DNA of 64,000 bases from Pseudomonas sp. GD04019 (GTDB lineage Bacteria; Pseudomonadota; Gammaproteobacteria; Pseudomonadales; Pseudomonadaceae), in NCBI RefSeq assembly GCF_029837695.1, contig NZ_JAOEEA010000001.1, forward strand, positions 186,001-250,000, in the 5' to 3' direction. Positions 36,589 to 45,652 of the stretch are shown piece after piece (positions within the stretch are counted from its first letter, which is position 1; every line of letters starts with the position of its first letter). Made by a program: the position numbers and the translations under genes. Below the pieces are notes generated by a model. It did no database searches. It had not been told where the DNA came from and was given only the letters and a program-made list of their open reading frames with translations.

Positions 36589-36603
36589 TGACCGGTCGTC
36601 TCG
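36589..36603. promoter_or_regulatory. Candidate TetR operator before the regulator gene
   Basis: TGACCGGTCGTCTCG begins 14 bases upstream of the TetR start codon. It is a 15/15 match to the site at 35948-35962 and contains the palindrome GACCGGTC. Confidence 0.65.
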
Positions 36604-36658
36604 CCCCGCCCAGCACTATTGATTCGGGTGATTGGGGGGCATGCGGAAGGCGGCGCTT

Positions 36659-36766
36659 CCCTCACCCTGGCCCTCTCCCGGAGGAAGAGGGGACTGACAA
36701 CCTGCAACCTCAGCCCGTACCGGACACTGCCTTCCTCTCCCCTTGAGAGAGGGCAGGGGGTGAGGG
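36659..36766. repeat. Intergenic inverted-repeat element
   Basis: CCCTCACCCTGGCCCTCTCC near the left end pairs imperfectly with GAGAGGGCAGGGGGTGAGGG near the right end, about 40 bases apart. Frame translation gives SLTLALSRR-like peptides, a hallmark of a repeat seen between genes in many Pseudomonas and Xanthomonas genomes. It fills most of the gap between the TetR and nitroreductase genes. Confidence 0.7.
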
Positions 36767-36773
36767 CGCGTCG

Positions 36774-37511
36774 CTACAACCAGGTGACGTGCTGCTCCAG
36801 GGGGAAGCGCAGGCGCGGGTTGTACACGCCCTTCTCGCCCTGGCGTCCGACGGCCAGCAGCATGATCGGGATGGCCTGGCGCGGGATATCCAGCACCTTG
36901 CGCAGGCGCACCTCGTCGAAGCCTTCCATCGGGCAGCTGGCGTAGCCATGGCTCTGGAAGGCCAGCATCAGGTTCTCTGCCGCCAGCGCGGTGGATTTCA
37001 CCGCCCAGATGCGCATGTCAGCCTTGCTGTTGGGTTTGCGCATCAGCGGCTTGCGCAGCGCGGCCAAGCGCACCAGCTGGCGCTTGAACAGGCCGAGCAG
37101 GCCCAGCGGGCCCTGGTTGTACTGGAATGGCGCGGTCTTGGCGTAGAAGCTGCGGATGCGCAGGGGCACCTCAGGCTCCGGCCAGTACTCCACCACATTG
37201 GCGCAGGCCTGCTTCCAGGTATCCGGACGGGCCAGCACGGCAATGATCAGCGGCGCCTTGGCCGCGCTCTGGCTCATGCACACCGGGTGCAACCGCGCCA
37301 GCAGCGCCGGATCGCGCACCACCTGAAAGCTCCACGGCTGCAGGTTGCAGGAGTTGGGCGCCAGTACCGCCAGCTCCAGGCAGTCGCGGATCACTTCGTC
37401 CGGCACCGCTTCGGCGGTGAAGCGGCGTACCGAGCGACGGCTCTCGATCAGCGCACGCAAGGCCTCGGGCGAGGCCGTGGGGCTGAGATCGTCAGGGGAG
37501 AAACTGGTCAT
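36774..37511 (-). CDS. Nitroreductase family protein
   Basis: A 245-residue FMN-binding protein of the nitroreductase fold. The N-terminus carries the typical IESRRSVRRFTAEAVPDEVI and LAPNSCNLQPWSFQVV (FMN contacts). A later region holds AAENLMLAFQSHGYASCPMEGFDE. Members reduce nitro compounds, quinones or flavins with NAD(P)H, but the exact substrate is not readable. It lies between the inverted repeat and the glutathione peroxidase gene on the same strand (91-base gap). With two OYE reductases and Gpx nearby, a redox or electrophile defence role fits. Confidence 0.85.
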   Translation of the reverse strand: MTSFSPDDLSPTASPEALRALIESRRSVRRFTAEAVPDEVIRDCLELAVLAPNSCNLQPWSFQVVRDPALLARLHPVCMSQSAAKAPLIIAVLARPDTWKQACANVVEYWPEPEVPLRIRSFYAKTAPFQYNQGPLGLLGLFKRQLVRLAALRKPLMRKPNSKADMRIWAVKSTALAAENLMLAFQSHGYASCPMEGFDEVRLRKVLDIPRQAIPIMLLAVGRQGEKGVYNPRLRFPLEQHVTWL

Positions 37512-37602
37512 CGCGGGCCTCCTCGGCAGATGCCCCGATTAGGCTATCGGGGTGCCGAGAGGGCAAGACGGCGGGGAGAGATCGGCCGGATGAATGGCGC
37601 AA

Positions 37603-38085
37603 TCAGCCTAGGGCTTTTTCGATGGCCTGGATCAGCGCCGGATCGTCCGGCGTGGTGCGCGGCGAGAAGCGCGCCAGCACGCGACCGTCGCGGCCGACCA
37701 GAAACTTCTCGAAGTTCCAGGTGATGTCGCCGGGAAACTCGGCGCCCTCGCCCGCCAGCAGGCGATACAGAGGATGGCGACCGGGGCCGTTGACCTCCAG
37801 CTTGCTGCCCAGCGGAAAGGTCACCCCGTAGTTGAGGCTGCAGAACTCGCGGATCTCGTCTTCGCTGCCCGGTTCCTGGCCGGCGAACTGGTTGCACGGC
37901 AAACCCAGCACGGTGAAGCCGCGCTCGTGGTACTGCTGGTGCAGCGCTTCGAGGCCGGCGTACTGCGGAGTCAGGCCGCACTTGGAGGCGACATTGACCA
38001 CCAGCACAAGCTGGCCCTTGTACGGCGCCAGTGGCAGATCCTGGCCATCCAGCGCGCGCAGATTGAGATCGTGAAAGGCACTCAT
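37603..38085 (-). CDS. Glutathione peroxidase (cysteine type)
   Basis: A 160-residue thiol peroxidase of the glutathione peroxidase family. The catalytic C36 lies in NVASKCGLTPQY, the second conserved cysteine (C64) in GLPCNQFAGQEPGS, and the tetrad Trp/Asn in ITWNFEKFL. It reduces hydrogen peroxide and organic hydroperoxides, in bacteria often with thioredoxin. Length and motifs are complete. GGAGTCAGTC precedes the ATG. It is followed, on the same strand, by the nitroreductase; upstream lies the SlyD terminator. Confidence 0.93.
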   Translation of the reverse strand: MSAFHDLNLRALDGQDLPLAPYKGQLVLVVNVASKCGLTPQYAGLEALHQQYHERGFTVLGLPCNQFAGQEPGSEDEIREFCSLNYGVTFPLGSKLEVNGPGRHPLYRLLAGEGAEFPGDITWNFEKFLVGRDGRVLARFSPRTTPDDPALIQAIEKALG

Positions 38086-38114
38086 GACTGACTCCTTGAG
38101 CCTGCGCAGGGGAC

Positions 38115-38140
38115 AAAAAAGGCGCCCGTGGGCGCCTTTT
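38115..38140 (-). terminator. Terminator between slyD and the glutathione peroxidase gene
   Basis: GGCGCC / GGCGCC with a CGTG loop is flanked by AAAAAA and TTTT, so it can act on the minus strand after slyD (six T) and possibly on the plus strand. Confidence 0.88.
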
Positions 38141-38213
38141 CGGTTAACTCAGCTTAGCAGCCGGGGCCTGGCTTGGAACGACCATAAGTCGTATTGCTGG
38201 GCCCGATCACAGA

Positions 38214-38699
38214 TCAGTGATGGTGGCCGCCTTCGCCATGGATGTGACCATGGGCGACTTCTTCGGCGCTGGCTTCGCGCACGTTGACCACCTTGACCTG
38301 GAAGTTCAGGCGCTGGCCGGCCAGCGGGTGGTTGCCGTCGACGACCACGTCGTCGCCGTCGATATCACGCACGGTGACGATCTGCATGCCGCCGTCCGGG
38401 CCGGAGGCGTGGAACTGCATGCCCACTTCCAGCTCGTCGACGCCCTCGAACATGCTGCGGTTCAGGGTGGCGACCAGTTCGGCGCTGTATTCGCCGTAGG
38501 CTTCGGCCGGCTCGATGGCCACGCTCAGCTCGTCACCTACCTGCTTGCCCTCGAGGGCCTTTTCCAGGCCGACGATGATGTTGCCCGCACCCTGCAGATA
38601 CACCAGCGGGGCGCCGCCGGCGGAGCTGTCGATCACCTCACCGGCATCGTTGGTCAGGGTATAGTCGATGGAGACAGCCTTGTTGGCGGCGATCAGCAT
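38214..38699 (-). CDS. slyD: FKBP-type peptidyl-prolyl isomerase SlyD
   Basis: A 161-residue FKBP-type prolyl isomerase and chaperone. It starts MLIAANKAVSIDYTLTNDAGEV, contains PLVYLQGAGNIIVGLEKALEGKQVGDE, the IF-domain insertion and a histidine-rich tail (HGHIHGEGGHHH) that binds nickel or zinc. The tail is shorter than E. coli SlyD. ATG at 38699 is used; the longer frame to 38738 would add residues not seen in the family. It is divergent from the DUF3565 gene with only 14 bases between starts. Confidence 0.93.
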   Translation of the reverse strand: MLIAANKAVSIDYTLTNDAGEVIDSSAGGAPLVYLQGAGNIIVGLEKALEGKQVGDELSVAIEPAEAYGEYSAELVATLNRSMFEGVDELEVGMQFHASGPDGGMQIVTVRDIDGDDVVVDGNHPLAGQRLNFQVKVVNVREASAEEVAHGHIHGEGGHHH

Positions 38700-38713
38700 G
38701 GAGGGGAAACCTT

Positions 38714-38989
38714 TTGCTAGAGATTGGAAAGGGAGCAAGTTTACCCGCCATACCGGCCGAAAGCGACCGCGCGCCTGACGGACGGGACGCGCCGGCCATC
38801 CTGCTGCTGGGCTTTCACCAGGACGAGGATGGCCACTGGGTGGCCGACCTGTCCTGCGGCCATACGCAGCACCTGCGGCATCAGCCGCCGTGGCAGAATC
38901 GGGACTGGGTCATCGACCCCGTGCAGCGCCAGCGTCATCTGGGCCAGCCGTTCGCCTGTGGCTGGTGCGCGCAATCGAATAGGGAATAG
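38714..38989 (+). CDS. DUF3565 family small protein
   Basis: A 91-residue protein with the DUF3565 pattern [34 protein letters not shown] and a C-terminal CGWC. Conserved His and Cys residues suggest metal binding, but the family has no known function. No ATG is available in frame; TTG at 38714 is the most likely start, with GAGGGG 8 bases upstream. It ends two bases before ackA, so it is the first gene of the ackA-pta operon. Confidence 0.75.
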   Translation: MLEIGKGASLPAIPAESDRAPDGRDAPAILLLGFHQDEDGHWVADLSCGHTQHLRHQPPWQNRDWVIDPVQRQRHLGQPFACGWCAQSNRE

Positions 38990-38991
38990 TC

Positions 38992-40179
38992 ATGCCGGCA
39001 CGCAATATCCTGGTCATCAACTGCGGCAGCTCGTCGATCAAGTTCGCCCTGGTCAACGAGGCCCACTCGCAATTCACCCTCAGCGGCCTGGCCGAGCGCC
39101 TGGGCAGCCCGGACGCTGTGCTGCACTGGCAGCGCGGCGGCGAGAAGGACAGCCTGATGCTGCCCGGTGGCGACCACCGCACCGCACTGCATCAACTGCT
39201 GCCGCTGGTCCAGGGCGCCGCTGGCGGCAAGCTGCACGGCATTGGCCACCGGGTGGTGCACGGTGGCGAACAGTTCACTGCCGCCTGCCGCATCGATCCC
39301 CACAGCCTGCAGGCGATCCGCGCCACCGCACCGCTGGCACCGCTGCACAACCCGGCCAACCTGCTGGGCATCGAGGCGGCGCTCAAGCTGTTCCCCAATC
39401 TCACCCAGGTCGCGGTGTTCGACACCGCCTTCCACCAGAGCATGCCCGAGCATGCCTATCGCTACGCCGTGCCGGAGCACCTGTACCGCGAGCACGGCGT
39501 GCGCCGCTATGGCTTCCACGGCACCAGCCATCGCTTCGTCAGCCGCCGCGCGGCGGAGATGGCCGGGCTGTCCAGCGGCGACAGCAGCTGGCTGTCCGCC
39601 CACCTGGGCAATGGTTGCTCCACCTGCGCCATCGTCGATGGCAAGAGCCGCGACACCAGCATGGGCCTGACTCCCCTGGAAGGCCTGGTGATGGGCACCC
39701 GCAGCGGCGACATCGACCCCAACCTGCACGGCCACCTGTCCCGCACCCTGGGCTGGAGCCTGGAGCAGATCGACAACATGCTGAACAAGGACAGCGGCCT
39801 GCTCGGCCTGTCCGGCCTGTCCAACGACATGCGCAGCCTCGAGCAGGCCCGCGAGCAGGGCCACCCCGGCGCGACCCTGGCCATCGAGGTGTTCTGCTAC
39901 CGCCTGGCCAAGTCCCTGGCCGCCATGAGCTGCGCCCTGCCCCAGCTGGACGGGCTCATCTTCACCGGCGGCATCGGCGAGAACTCGCCATTGATCCGCA
40001 GCAAGACGGTGGCCCACCTGAAGCTGTTGAATCTCGCCCTCGACAAGGAAGCCAACGCGCGCTGCATCCGCGGCGTCGCCGGCAACATCCAGGCCCACGG
40101 CCACTCACGGGTGCTGGTGGTGCCGACCAACGAGGAACGGCAGATCGCCCTCGACACCCTGGCCCTGCTCACCGCCTGA
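38992..40179 (+). CDS. ackA: Acetate kinase
   Basis: A 395-residue cytosolic enzyme that interconverts acetate plus ATP and acetyl phosphate. The acetokinase signatures are present: [16 protein letters not shown] near the start and [18 protein letters not shown] in the middle; the phosphate-binding [12 protein letters not shown] is near the end. It is followed by pta after 29 bases with GGAACG upstream of that start. The pair runs overflow metabolism and substrate-level phosphorylation. It also supplies acetyl phosphate as a phosphodonor, of note given the many receiver domains in the window. Confidence 0.97.
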   Translation: MPARNILVINCGSSSIKFALVNEAHSQFTLSGLAERLGSPDAVLHWQRGGEKDSLMLPGGDHRTALHQLLPLVQGAAGGKLHGIGHRVVHGGEQFTAACRIDPHSLQAIRATAPLAPLHNPANLLGIEAALKLFPNLTQVAVFDTAFHQSMPEHAYRYAVPEHLYREHGVRRYGFHGTSHRFVSRRAAEMAGLSSGDSSWLSAHLGNGCSTCAIVDGKSRDTSMGLTPLEGLVMGTRSGDIDPNLHGHLSRTLGWSLEQIDNMLNKDSGLLGLSGLSNDMRSLEQAREQGHPGATLAIEVFCYRLAKSLAAMSCALPQLDGLIFTGGIGENSPLIRSKTVAHLKLLNLALDKEANARCIRGVAGNIQAHGHSRVLVVPTNEERQIALDTLALLTA

Positions 40180-40208
40180 CGGCGAGCGGTACGAACCAAG
40201 GAACGCCC

Positions 40209-42308
40209 ATGCATACCTTCTTCATCGCCCCCACCGGATTCGGCGTCGGCCTCACTTCCACCAGCCTCGGCCTGGTCCGCGCCCTGCAGCGCGCCGGGCT
40301 GAAGGTCGGCTTCTTCAAGCCGATCGCCCAGCCGCATCCTGGCGACTCCGGCCCGGAGCGCTCCAGCGAACTGATCGCGCGCACCCACGGCCTGCTGCCA
40401 CCCAAGTCGCTGCCACTGGCCCAGGTCGAGCGCATGCTCGGCGACGGGCATCTGGACGAGCTGCTGGAGGAAATCGTCAGCCTGCATCAGCAGGCCGCCC
40501 AGGGCATGGACGTGCTGATCGTCGAGGGCATGGTGCCGACCCGTCACGCCAGCTATGCCGCAAGGGTCAACGTGCACCTGGCCAAGAGCCTGGACGCCGA
40601 GATCATTCTGGTCTCGGCGCCGGAGGGCGAGGAGCCGGAAAACCTCACCGAGCTGTCCGACCGCATCGAGATCCAGGCCCAGCTGTTCGGCGGACCGAAG
40701 GACCCGAAAGTGATCGGTGTGATCCTCAACAAGGTGCGCCATCCGGAAGGCGTGGAGGCCTTCACCGAGCAGCTCGGTCAGCTCTCGCCGCTGCTGCGCG
40801 GCGGCGACTTCCACCTGCTTGGCTGCATTCCCTGGCAGGACGAGCTGAACGCCCCGCGCACCCGCGACGTGGCCGAATTGCTCGGCGCGCAGATCCTCAA
40901 TGCCGGCGACTACGAACAGCGCCGCGTGCAGAAGATCGTGCTGTGCGCCCGCGCCGTGCCCAACACGGTGCAGCTGCTCAAGCCCGGCGTGCTGGTGGTC
41001 ACTCCTGGTGACCGCGACGACATCATTCTCGCCGCCAGCCTGGCCTCGATGAACGGCGTGCCGCTGGCCGGCCTGATGCTGTGCAGCGACTTCCCGCCGG
41101 ACCCGCGCATCCTCGAACTGTGCCAGGGCGCCCTGCAGGGCGGCCTGCCGGTGATGAGCGTGAGCACCGGCTCCTACGACACGGCGACCAACCTCAACCG
41201 GATGAACAAGGAAATCCCGGTGGACGACCGCGAGCGTGCGGAGAAGGTCACCGAGTTCGTCGCCGGGCATATCGACCACGACTGGCTCAAGCAGCGTTGC
41301 GGCACCCCGCGCGAACTGCGCCTGTCGCCGCCGGCGTTCCGCTACCAGCTGGTGCGCCGCGCCCAGGCCGCCAACAAGCGCATCGTCCTGCCGGAAGGCA
41401 GCGAGCCGCGCACCGTGCAGGCCGCCGCCATCTGCCAGGCCCGCGGCATCGCCCGTTGCGTGCTGCTGGCCAAACCGGAAGACGTACACAACGTGGCCAA
41501 GGCCCAGGGCATCGAGCTACCCGAGGGGCTGGAAATCCTCGACCCGGAGCTGATCCGCGAGCGCTACGTGCAGCCCATGGTCGAGCTGCGCAAAGGCAAG
41601 GGCCTCAACGCGCCCATGGCCCTGGCCCAGTTGGAGGACAGCGTGGTCCTCGGCACCATGATGCTGGCCCTGGACGAGGTCGACGGCCTGGTCTCTGGCG
41701 CCATCCACACCACCGCCAACACCATCCGCCCGGCCCTGCAGCTGATCAAGACAGCGCCCGGCTACAAGCTGGTGTCCTCGGTGTTCTTCATGCTGCTGCC
41801 GGACCAGGTGCTGGTGTATGGCGACTGCGCGGTGAACCCCGACCCCAACGCCGCCGAGCTGGCCGAGATCGCCCTGCAGAGCGCCGCCTCCGCCGAGGCC
41901 TTCGGCGTGCCGGCACGGGTGGCGATGATCAGCTATTCCACCGGCGATTCCGGCAGCGGCGCGGAAGTGGAAAAGGTGCGCGACGCCACCCGCCTGGCCC
42001 GTGAAACCAACCCCGCCCTGCTGATCGATGGTCCGCTGCAATACGACGCCGCCGCCATCGCCAGCGTCGGCCGGCAGAAGGCGCCGGACAGCCCGGTGGC
42101 CGGGCGCGCCACGGTGTTCGTGTTCCCCGACCTGAACACCGGCAACACCACCTACAAGGCAGTGCAGCGCAGCGCCGACTGCGTCAGCGTCGGCCCCATG
42201 CTGCAGGGCCTGCGCAAGCCGGTGAACGACCTGTCGCGCGGCGCTCTGGTGGACGACATCGTCTACACCATCGCCCTCACCGCGATCCAGGCAGTACGCG
42301 AAAGCTAA
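40209..42308 (+). CDS. pta: Phosphate acetyltransferase (long form)
   Basis: A 699-residue long-type Pta that converts acetyl-CoA and phosphate to acetyl phosphate and CoA. The N-terminal third resembles a P-loop dethiobiotin-synthetase-like domain (FFIAPTGFGVGLTSTSLGL). A DRTGG-type regulatory domain occupies the middle, and the PTA catalytic domain fills the last 330 residues (IVLPEGSEPRTVQAA, then VSGAIHTTANTIRPALQLI and FPDLNTGNTTYKAVQRSA). Domain order and length match E. coli Pta. The ATG at 40209 follows the ackA stop by 29 bases. No terminator was seen directly after; a 12-bp imperfect hairpin begins at 42316. Confidence 0.96.
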   Translation: MHTFFIAPTGFGVGLTSTSLGLVRALQRAGLKVGFFKPIAQPHPGDSGPERSSELIARTHGLLPPKSLPLAQVERMLGDGHLDELLEEIVSLHQQAAQGMDVLIVEGMVPTRHASYAARVNVHLAKSLDAEIILVSAPEGEEPENLTELSDRIEIQAQLFGGPKDPKVIGVILNKVRHPEGVEAFTEQLGQLSPLLRGGDFHLLGCIPWQDELNAPRTRDVAELLGAQILNAGDYEQRRVQKIVLCARAVPNTVQLLKPGVLVVTPGDRDDIILAASLASMNGVPLAGLMLCSDFPPDPRILELCQGALQGGLPVMSVSTGSYDTATNLNRMNKEIPVDDRERAEKVTEFVAGHIDHDWLKQRCGTPRELRLSPPAFRYQLVRRAQAANKRIVLPEGSEPRTVQAAAICQARGIARCVLLAKPEDVHNVAKAQGIELPEGLEILDPELIRERYVQPMVELRKGKGLNAPMALAQLEDSVVLGTMMLALDEVDGLVSGAIHTTANTIRPALQLIKTAPGYKLVSSVFFMLLPDQVLVYGDCAVNPDPNAAELAEIALQSAASAEAFGVPARVAMISYSTGDSGSGAEVEKVRDATRLARETNPALLIDGPLQYDAAAIASVGRQKAPDSPVAGRATVFVFPDLNTGNTTYKAVQRSADCVSVGPMLQGLRKPVNDLSRGALVDDIVYTIALTAIQAVRES

Positions 42309-42315
42309 GGCCCTT

Positions 42316-42355
42316 CGTAGGCGGGTGGAGCCGACTCGGGTTTCACCCGTCTACG
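42316..42355. repeat. REP-like hairpin after pta
   Basis: CGTAGGCGGGTG pairs with CACCCGTCTACG (11 of 12 positions) around a 16-base loop. It looks like a repetitive extragenic palindrome of the kind scattered in Pseudomonas genomes; the following sequence has no T run, so it is not a classical terminator. Confidence 0.5.
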
Positions 42356-42554
42356 AGATGCTGCGCTAGAATCCGCCCGCCCGTCGCGCCTGGCCGGCAA
42401 CGCCTGGCTGACCCTCAAGTCAACCGCAGCACTTGCCGTTCAGTGTACAAGCGTTAACCTTGGCGCCGGACCGACTTGCCGCAAGGAGTGCTGCAGGTAT
42501 CTCGACCGCATCGGGGCGCACAGAAAGCCCCCTGACCAGGAGCCATTCGAGCCC

Positions 42555-43463
42555 ATGCTGCAATTCCTGCCCGCCCCTCTGCGCGGTGTCATCAGCGCGC
42601 TGCTGTTGGCCCTCAATACCCTGATCTGCTGCTGGCCGCTGTTCGCCGTGGCGCTGCTCAAGCTGCTGCTGCCGATCCCGCCGATTCAGCGCGGCCTGCG
42701 CTTCGTGATGCACGGCATCGCCGAGTTCTGGATCAGCGTCAACAAGTTCTGGATGAACCTGGTGCGCGACACCCGCTGGGATGTCGAGGGCATTCAGGGC
42801 ATGGACATGCGCCACTCCTACCTGGTGACCAGCAACCACCAGAGCTGGGTGGACATCCTGGTGTTGCAGTACCTGCTCAACCGGCGCATGCCGCTGCTGA
42901 AGTTCTTCCTCAAGCAGGAGCTGATCTGGGTGCCGGTGATCGGCCTGTGCTGGTGGGCGCTCGAGTTCCCGTTCATGAAGCGCTACAGCAAGGAATACCT
43001 GGCCAAGTACCCGGAGAAGCGCGGCCAGGATCTGGCCACCACGCGCCGCGCCTGCGCGCGCTACAAGAGCAACCCGGTGTCGGTGTTCAACTTCCTCGAA
43101 GGCACCCGCCTGACCCCGCAGAAGCACACCCAGCAACAATCGCCGTTCAAGTACCTGCTCAAGCCCAAGGCCGGCGGCATCGCCTTCGTGCTGGACGCCA
43201 TGGGCGAGCAGCTGGACGCCATCGTCAACGTCACCATCCACTACCCGTCCGGCAATCCGGGCTTCTGGGACCTGCTCTGCGGCCGTCTGGACCAGGTGGT
43301 GGTGCGCTTCGACAAGCTGGCCATTCCCGCCGAATTCATCGGCCGCAACTACGACCAGGACGAGCAATACCGCCTGCAGTTCCAGCAGTGGGTCAATCAG
43401 CTGTGGCAGGCCAAGGACGCGCAGCTCGGCGAGCTGCACCAGCAGTTCCCCGGCCGCGGCTGA
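42555..43463 (+). CDS. PlsC-type lysophospholipid acyltransferase (YihG-like)
   Basis: A 302-residue inner-membrane acyltransferase. A hydrophobic N-terminus (about 10-40) is followed by the catalytic HX4D motif (N94-H95-Q-S-W-V-D100) and the substrate-binding FLEGTRLTPQKH. Members move acyl groups from acyl-ACP or acyl-CoA to lysophosphatidate-like acceptors; the branch resembles E. coli YihG more than PlsC itself. GGAGCC precedes the ATG. It stands alone behind pta, ends three bases from the convergent c-di-GMP gene, and has no terminator between. Confidence 0.88.
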   Translation: MLQFLPAPLRGVISALLLALNTLICCWPLFAVALLKLLLPIPPIQRGLRFVMHGIAEFWISVNKFWMNLVRDTRWDVEGIQGMDMRHSYLVTSNHQSWVDILVLQYLLNRRMPLLKFFLKQELIWVPVIGLCWWALEFPFMKRYSKEYLAKYPEKRGQDLATTRRACARYKSNPVSVFNFLEGTRLTPQKHTQQQSPFKYLLKPKAGGIAFVLDAMGEQLDAIVNVTIHYPSGNPGFWDLLCGRLDQVVVRFDKLAIPAEFIGRNYDQDEQYRLQFQQWVNQLWQAKDAQLGELHQQFPGRG

Positions 43464-43466
43464 ACC

Positions 43467-45620
43467 TCAGCGCACCACCAGCGGCGGCTCGTCGGGCCGC
43501 CAGCTGGTCCAATCCAGGCGCGGCGGGAACGCGCCGGCGCGCTCCACCGGCAGCCCCGGCGCCACCAGGAAGCCCTGCATGGTGGTGCAGTGATGAGCGA
43601 TCAGCCAGTCACGCTGCTCCAGGGTTTCCACCCCTTCGGCAACCACTTCCAGCCCCAGGTGGCGTCCCAGGTCGATGATGGTGCTGACGATCGCCGCGTC
43701 CTTGGGCGAGTCGAGCATGTTGGCGACGAACAGCCGGTCGATCTTCAGGGTGTCCAGTTCGAAGTGGCGCAGGTAGGCCAGGGACGAGTAGCCGGTGCCG
43801 AAGTCGTCGATGGCGATGCGCACACCCAGCTCGCGCAGCTGGCGCAGCTGCTCGCGGGTGGTGTCGAGGTCCTGCATCAGCGCGCTCTCGGTGACCTCCA
43901 CTTCCAGCTGTGACGGCTTGAGCTGGTGCAGCTCCAGCATCCGCCGCAGATCGTCCACCAGCTGCGGCATGCCGAACTGCACGGGACTGACATTGAGGCT
44001 GAGCAGCAGCTGCTCGCCGAACTGGGCGCGCCAGGCCCGGCACTGGCGGATGCCCTGGTTGAAGATCCAGTCGCCCAGGCGATTGATCAGGCGGGTCTCC
44101 TCCAGCAGCGGGATGAACACCCCCGGCGAGATGGTCCCGGCGACCCGGTGCTCCCAGCGCAGCAGTGCCTCGAAGCCACGCAGGCGACCGCTGGCCAGAT
44201 CGATCTGCGGCTGGTAGACCAGCACGAAGTCGTCCTGCTCGATGGCCGTGCGCAGGCTCTCCTCCAGCATCAGTCGCGAGCGGGCGCGGCCGTTCATTTC
44301 CGGCGAGAAGAAACGGTACTGCTGGCGGCCGGCGCGCTTGGCCTCGTACATGGCCATGTCGGCCGAGCGCAGCAGGCCGTCCACCGTCTGCCCACATTCG
44401 GGGAAGCAGGCGATGCCGATGCTGGCGCCCAGGGTGACCTCCACGCCGTCCAACTGGTGGCGTACCGAGATCAGCTCGATCAGCTTCTCTGCCACTCGCG
44501 CCGCGTCCTCGGGATGGTCGAGGGTATCGAGCAGCGCGGTGAACTCGTCGCCGCCCATGCGCGCCACGATGTCGTAGGGGCGCAGGCAATGCTTCAACTG
44601 CTCGGCGACCTTGCGCAGTATCTGGTCGCCGGCATCATGGCCGAGGGAGTCGTTGATGCGCTTGAAACCGTCCAGATCCAGGTACAGCACCGCCATGCGC
44701 TTGCCGCTGCGGTCGACACGCGACAAGGCGGTGTCCAGCGCCTGGTGGAAGCCGCGGCGGTTGTACAGGCCGGTCAGCGCATCGGTGACCGCCTGGGATT
44801 CGAGCTGGGCGTGCAGGTTGCGCACCACCGACATGTCCAGGGCGATCAGCACCATGGAGTTCTGGTACTGCGGCAGTGGCGAGCAGGACAGCGCCGCCGG
44901 CAGATACCCACCCGCCAGGGTGCCGAGGACCGCGTCGTGGATGCGGTAGGTCTGGCCGGCACGCCAGTGCTGGTAGAACTCGCTGTCCTGCCATTCGCCG
45001 GGCATCTCCGGCGACTTGAGGTAGGACAGCAGCGCGCTGCCCTGCAGGTCCGCCACCTCGCCCTGGAGCATCTGCGCCATGGCCGGGTTGGCGAAGCGGA
45101 TCAAGCCGTCCTTGTCGATCACCAGGATGCCTTCGGAAGCGTTGTCCAGCACCGAGGCATTGAAGGCCCGCTCGCGATCCAGCTGCTGGGTCAGCTGCAG
45201 CAGCTCGTGGCGATGGCGCTCCTGCTCCAGCAGGGTACCGATCTTGTGCTTGAGCACCTTGGGGTCGAAGGGTTTGAGGATGAAATCCACCGCACCGATG
45301 GCGTAACCCTGCAGCACCGAGGCCTCGGTGTGGGCGATGGCGGAGAGGAAGATGATCGGCGTATGCCGGGTATGGGGGCTACCACGCATCAGGCGGGCCA
45401 CCTCGAAGCCGTCCATCTTCGGCATCTGCACGTCGAGCAGGACCAGGCCGACGTCCTCGTCCATCATGCAGCGCAGCGCCGCCTCGCCGGAATCGACGGT
45501 GCGCACGTTCCACTCGCCGTCGCCGAGCAGTGCCTCCATGGCCACCAGATTCTCCTCGCGGTCGTCGACCACCAACAGGATCTGCTGGTCTTCCAGCGCC
45601 TCAAGTTGCATCTGCGCCAT
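43467..45620 (-). CDS. Response regulator-type dual c-di-GMP protein, REC-PAS-GGDEF-EAL
   Basis: A 717-residue cytosolic protein. The receiver domain (about 12-130) has D63 in LVLLDVQMPKMDGFE and K116. A PAS domain (about 150-265) follows, then GGDEF (280-440) with intact GGDEF at 356-360 and an I-site RPYD (347-350), and EAL (445-700) with EALLRW (484), NVSPVQF and DDFGTGYSS. Both catalytic motifs look intact, so it could make and degrade c-di-GMP; net activity cannot be read. ATG at 45620 has GGAGGG upstream. The hybrid kinase gene ends 32 bases before it on the same strand, so phosphorylation by that kinase probably sets its activity. Confidence 0.92.
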   Translation of the reverse strand: MAQMQLEALEDQQILLVVDDREENLVAMEALLGDGEWNVRTVDSGEAALRCMMDEDVGLVLLDVQMPKMDGFEVARLMRGSPHTRHTPIIFLSAIAHTEASVLQGYAIGAVDFILKPFDPKVLKHKIGTLLEQERHRHELLQLTQQLDRERAFNASVLDNASEGILVIDKDGLIRFANPAMAQMLQGEVADLQGSALLSYLKSPEMPGEWQDSEFYQHWRAGQTYRIHDAVLGTLAGGYLPAALSCSPLPQYQNSMVLIALDMSVVRNLHAQLESQAVTDALTGLYNRRGFHQALDTALSRVDRSGKRMAVLYLDLDGFKRINDSLGHDAGDQILRKVAEQLKHCLRPYDIVARMGGDEFTALLDTLDHPEDAARVAEKLIELISVRHQLDGVEVTLGASIGIACFPECGQTVDGLLRSADMAMYEAKRAGRQQYRFFSPEMNGRARSRLMLEESLRTAIEQDDFVLVYQPQIDLASGRLRGFEALLRWEHRVAGTISPGVFIPLLEETRLINRLGDWIFNQGIRQCRAWRAQFGEQLLLSLNVSPVQFGMPQLVDDLRRMLELHQLKPSQLEVEVTESALMQDLDTTREQLRQLRELGVRIAIDDFGTGYSSLAYLRHFELDTLKIDRLFVANMLDSPKDAAIVSTIIDLGRHLGLEVVAEGVETLEQRDWLIAHHCTTMQGFLVAPGLPVERAGAFPPRLDWTSWRPDEPPLVVR

Positions 45621-45652
45621 GCAGCCCTCCTCTCCTCGGCATCGCCTTCCTC

